DNA of 64,000 nt. It comes from Megalobrama amblycephala. Taxonomy: Eukaryota; Chordata; Actinopteri; Cypriniformes; Xenocyprididae. Where the stretch lies: contig NC_063061.1 in assembly GCF_018812025.1 (NCBI RefSeq), forward strand, positions 33,310,640-33,374,639, read 5' to 3'. The notes beneath the pieces were generated by a model, which was given only the letters and a program-made list of their open reading frames with translations, made no database searches and was not told the DNA's origin. Positions 63,465 to 64,000 of this stretch are shown piece after piece. A program made the translations under genes and the position numbers. Position 1 is the stretch's first letter. The number at the start of each line of letters is the position of its first letter.

Positions 63465-64000
63465 AAAAAAAAACATTTCCACCATCAGGGCAATAATTAA
63501 GAAGTTCCAATCAACTAAAGATGTTACAATCTGCCTGGAAGAGGACGTGTGTCTAAATCGTCCTAATGTGAAGTGAGGAGGAAACTTTGAGTGGCCAAGG
63601 ATCACAGCTGGAGAATTGCAGAGATTAGTTGAGTCTTGAGTCTCAGAAAGCCTAAAAAAATGATCAAACAGCACCTACATCCCCACAAGTTGTTCAGGAG
63701 GGTTTCAAGAAAAATCCCCTGCTCTCATCCAGAAACAATCTCCAGCATATTCAGTTGTCAGTCAAGACTGGAACTTCAAATAGGACCGGCTTCTGTGGTC
63801 AGATGAAACTAAAAAAAGAGCTTTTTGGCAGCAAACCCACCAGATGGGTTTGGTGCACACATGGATAAAAAGTACCCCATGCCCACGTTTAAATATACTG
63901 CTGGATCTTTAATGTTGTGGGCCTATTTTTGTGCTGGAGGTCCTGGACAACATTGTTCAGATATATCGTATCATGGATTCTATCAAATACCAACAGATAA
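63465..64000 (+). mobile_element. Tc1-like transposon fragment, runs off the window
   Basis: GTTGTTCAGGAGGGTTTCAA, TTCTGTGGTCAGATGAAAC, CTTTTTGGCAGCAAACCCAC and GCTGGATCTTTAATGTTGTG in order match the middle of a Tc1-like transposase gene, including the WSDE-type motif region, with multiple stops. Related to the inverted piece at 15840-16190 and of a different family from 49771-50628. Confidence 0.7.

Overview
This window is vertebrate genomic DNA, most likely from a cyprinid-type teleost fish. The evidence is spliced genes with GT/AG introns, a tandem family of fish-style two-LU-domain Ly6/uPAR genes, and a repeat load typical of teleosts: Tc1-like copies, AAAGGTGCCCTAGAA-ended MITEs, V-clade-type chromoviruses, a Gmr1-like Ty3/gypsy element and a tRNA-headed SINE. 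The species cannot be fixed from the sequence alone.

Host genes. All recognisable host genes belong to one locally duplicated family with five coding exons. Exon 1 is a signal peptide, exons 2+3 form LU domain 1, exons 4+5 form LU domain 2, and a hydrophobic GPI-type tail ends exon 5. Four copies look intact after splicing: A (minus, 4364-5685, 199 aa), B (plus, 12834-14931, 197 aa), F (plus, 31956-33194, 202 aa) and H (plus, 60448-61718, 195 aa). Four are broken: C (20140-26801; 5' half lost, intron 4 holds a 6-kb retrotransposon), a lone decayed exon 2 (27017-27108), D (30121-30379; exons 1-2 only, frameshifted) and G (47320-47528; cut inside exon 2). A short module (CCTCCCCTTTTGATAAG next to a TATA box) precedes A, B, F and G. 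D keeps only the TATA part, and H has lost the TATA box. H has also lost the GPI tail and is predicted to be secreted.

Retroelements. (1) 1-3142 is the 3' part of a Gmr1-like Ty3/gypsy element with a SCAN-like gag piece and integrase upstream of reverse transcriptase. (2) 20570-26573, minus strand, is a chromovirus inserted in intron 4 of gene C with TSD CAGAC. (3) 52740-58047, plus strand, is a chromovirus with 477-bp LTRs and TSD AGCGT, nested in a MITE. Both chromoviruses show 9-10 bp complementarity between the predicted RNA 5' end and the bases just after the 5' LTR, the signature of Tf1/sushi-type self-priming, and both run their pol frame into the 3' LTR.

DNA repeats and structure. 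5840-8400 is a large foldback ending exactly at the only N. 36292-41504 is a 5.2-kb TIR element with inverted satellite clusters, one of which has a three-monomer higher-order period. 42724-46388 is a nested TIR complex holding a 92-bp near-perfect palindrome. 48284-48652 is a hairpin element with an ATATGYAC minisatellite core. Tc1-like fragments lie at 15840-16190, 42392-42723, 49771-50628 and 63465-64000. Pieces upstream of B and G, and around 16.5-17.1 kb and 27.3-27.8 kb, are paralogous, so the array grew by segmental duplication and was then eroded by insertions. No bacterial or phage features, CRISPR arrays or functional tRNA genes were seen.
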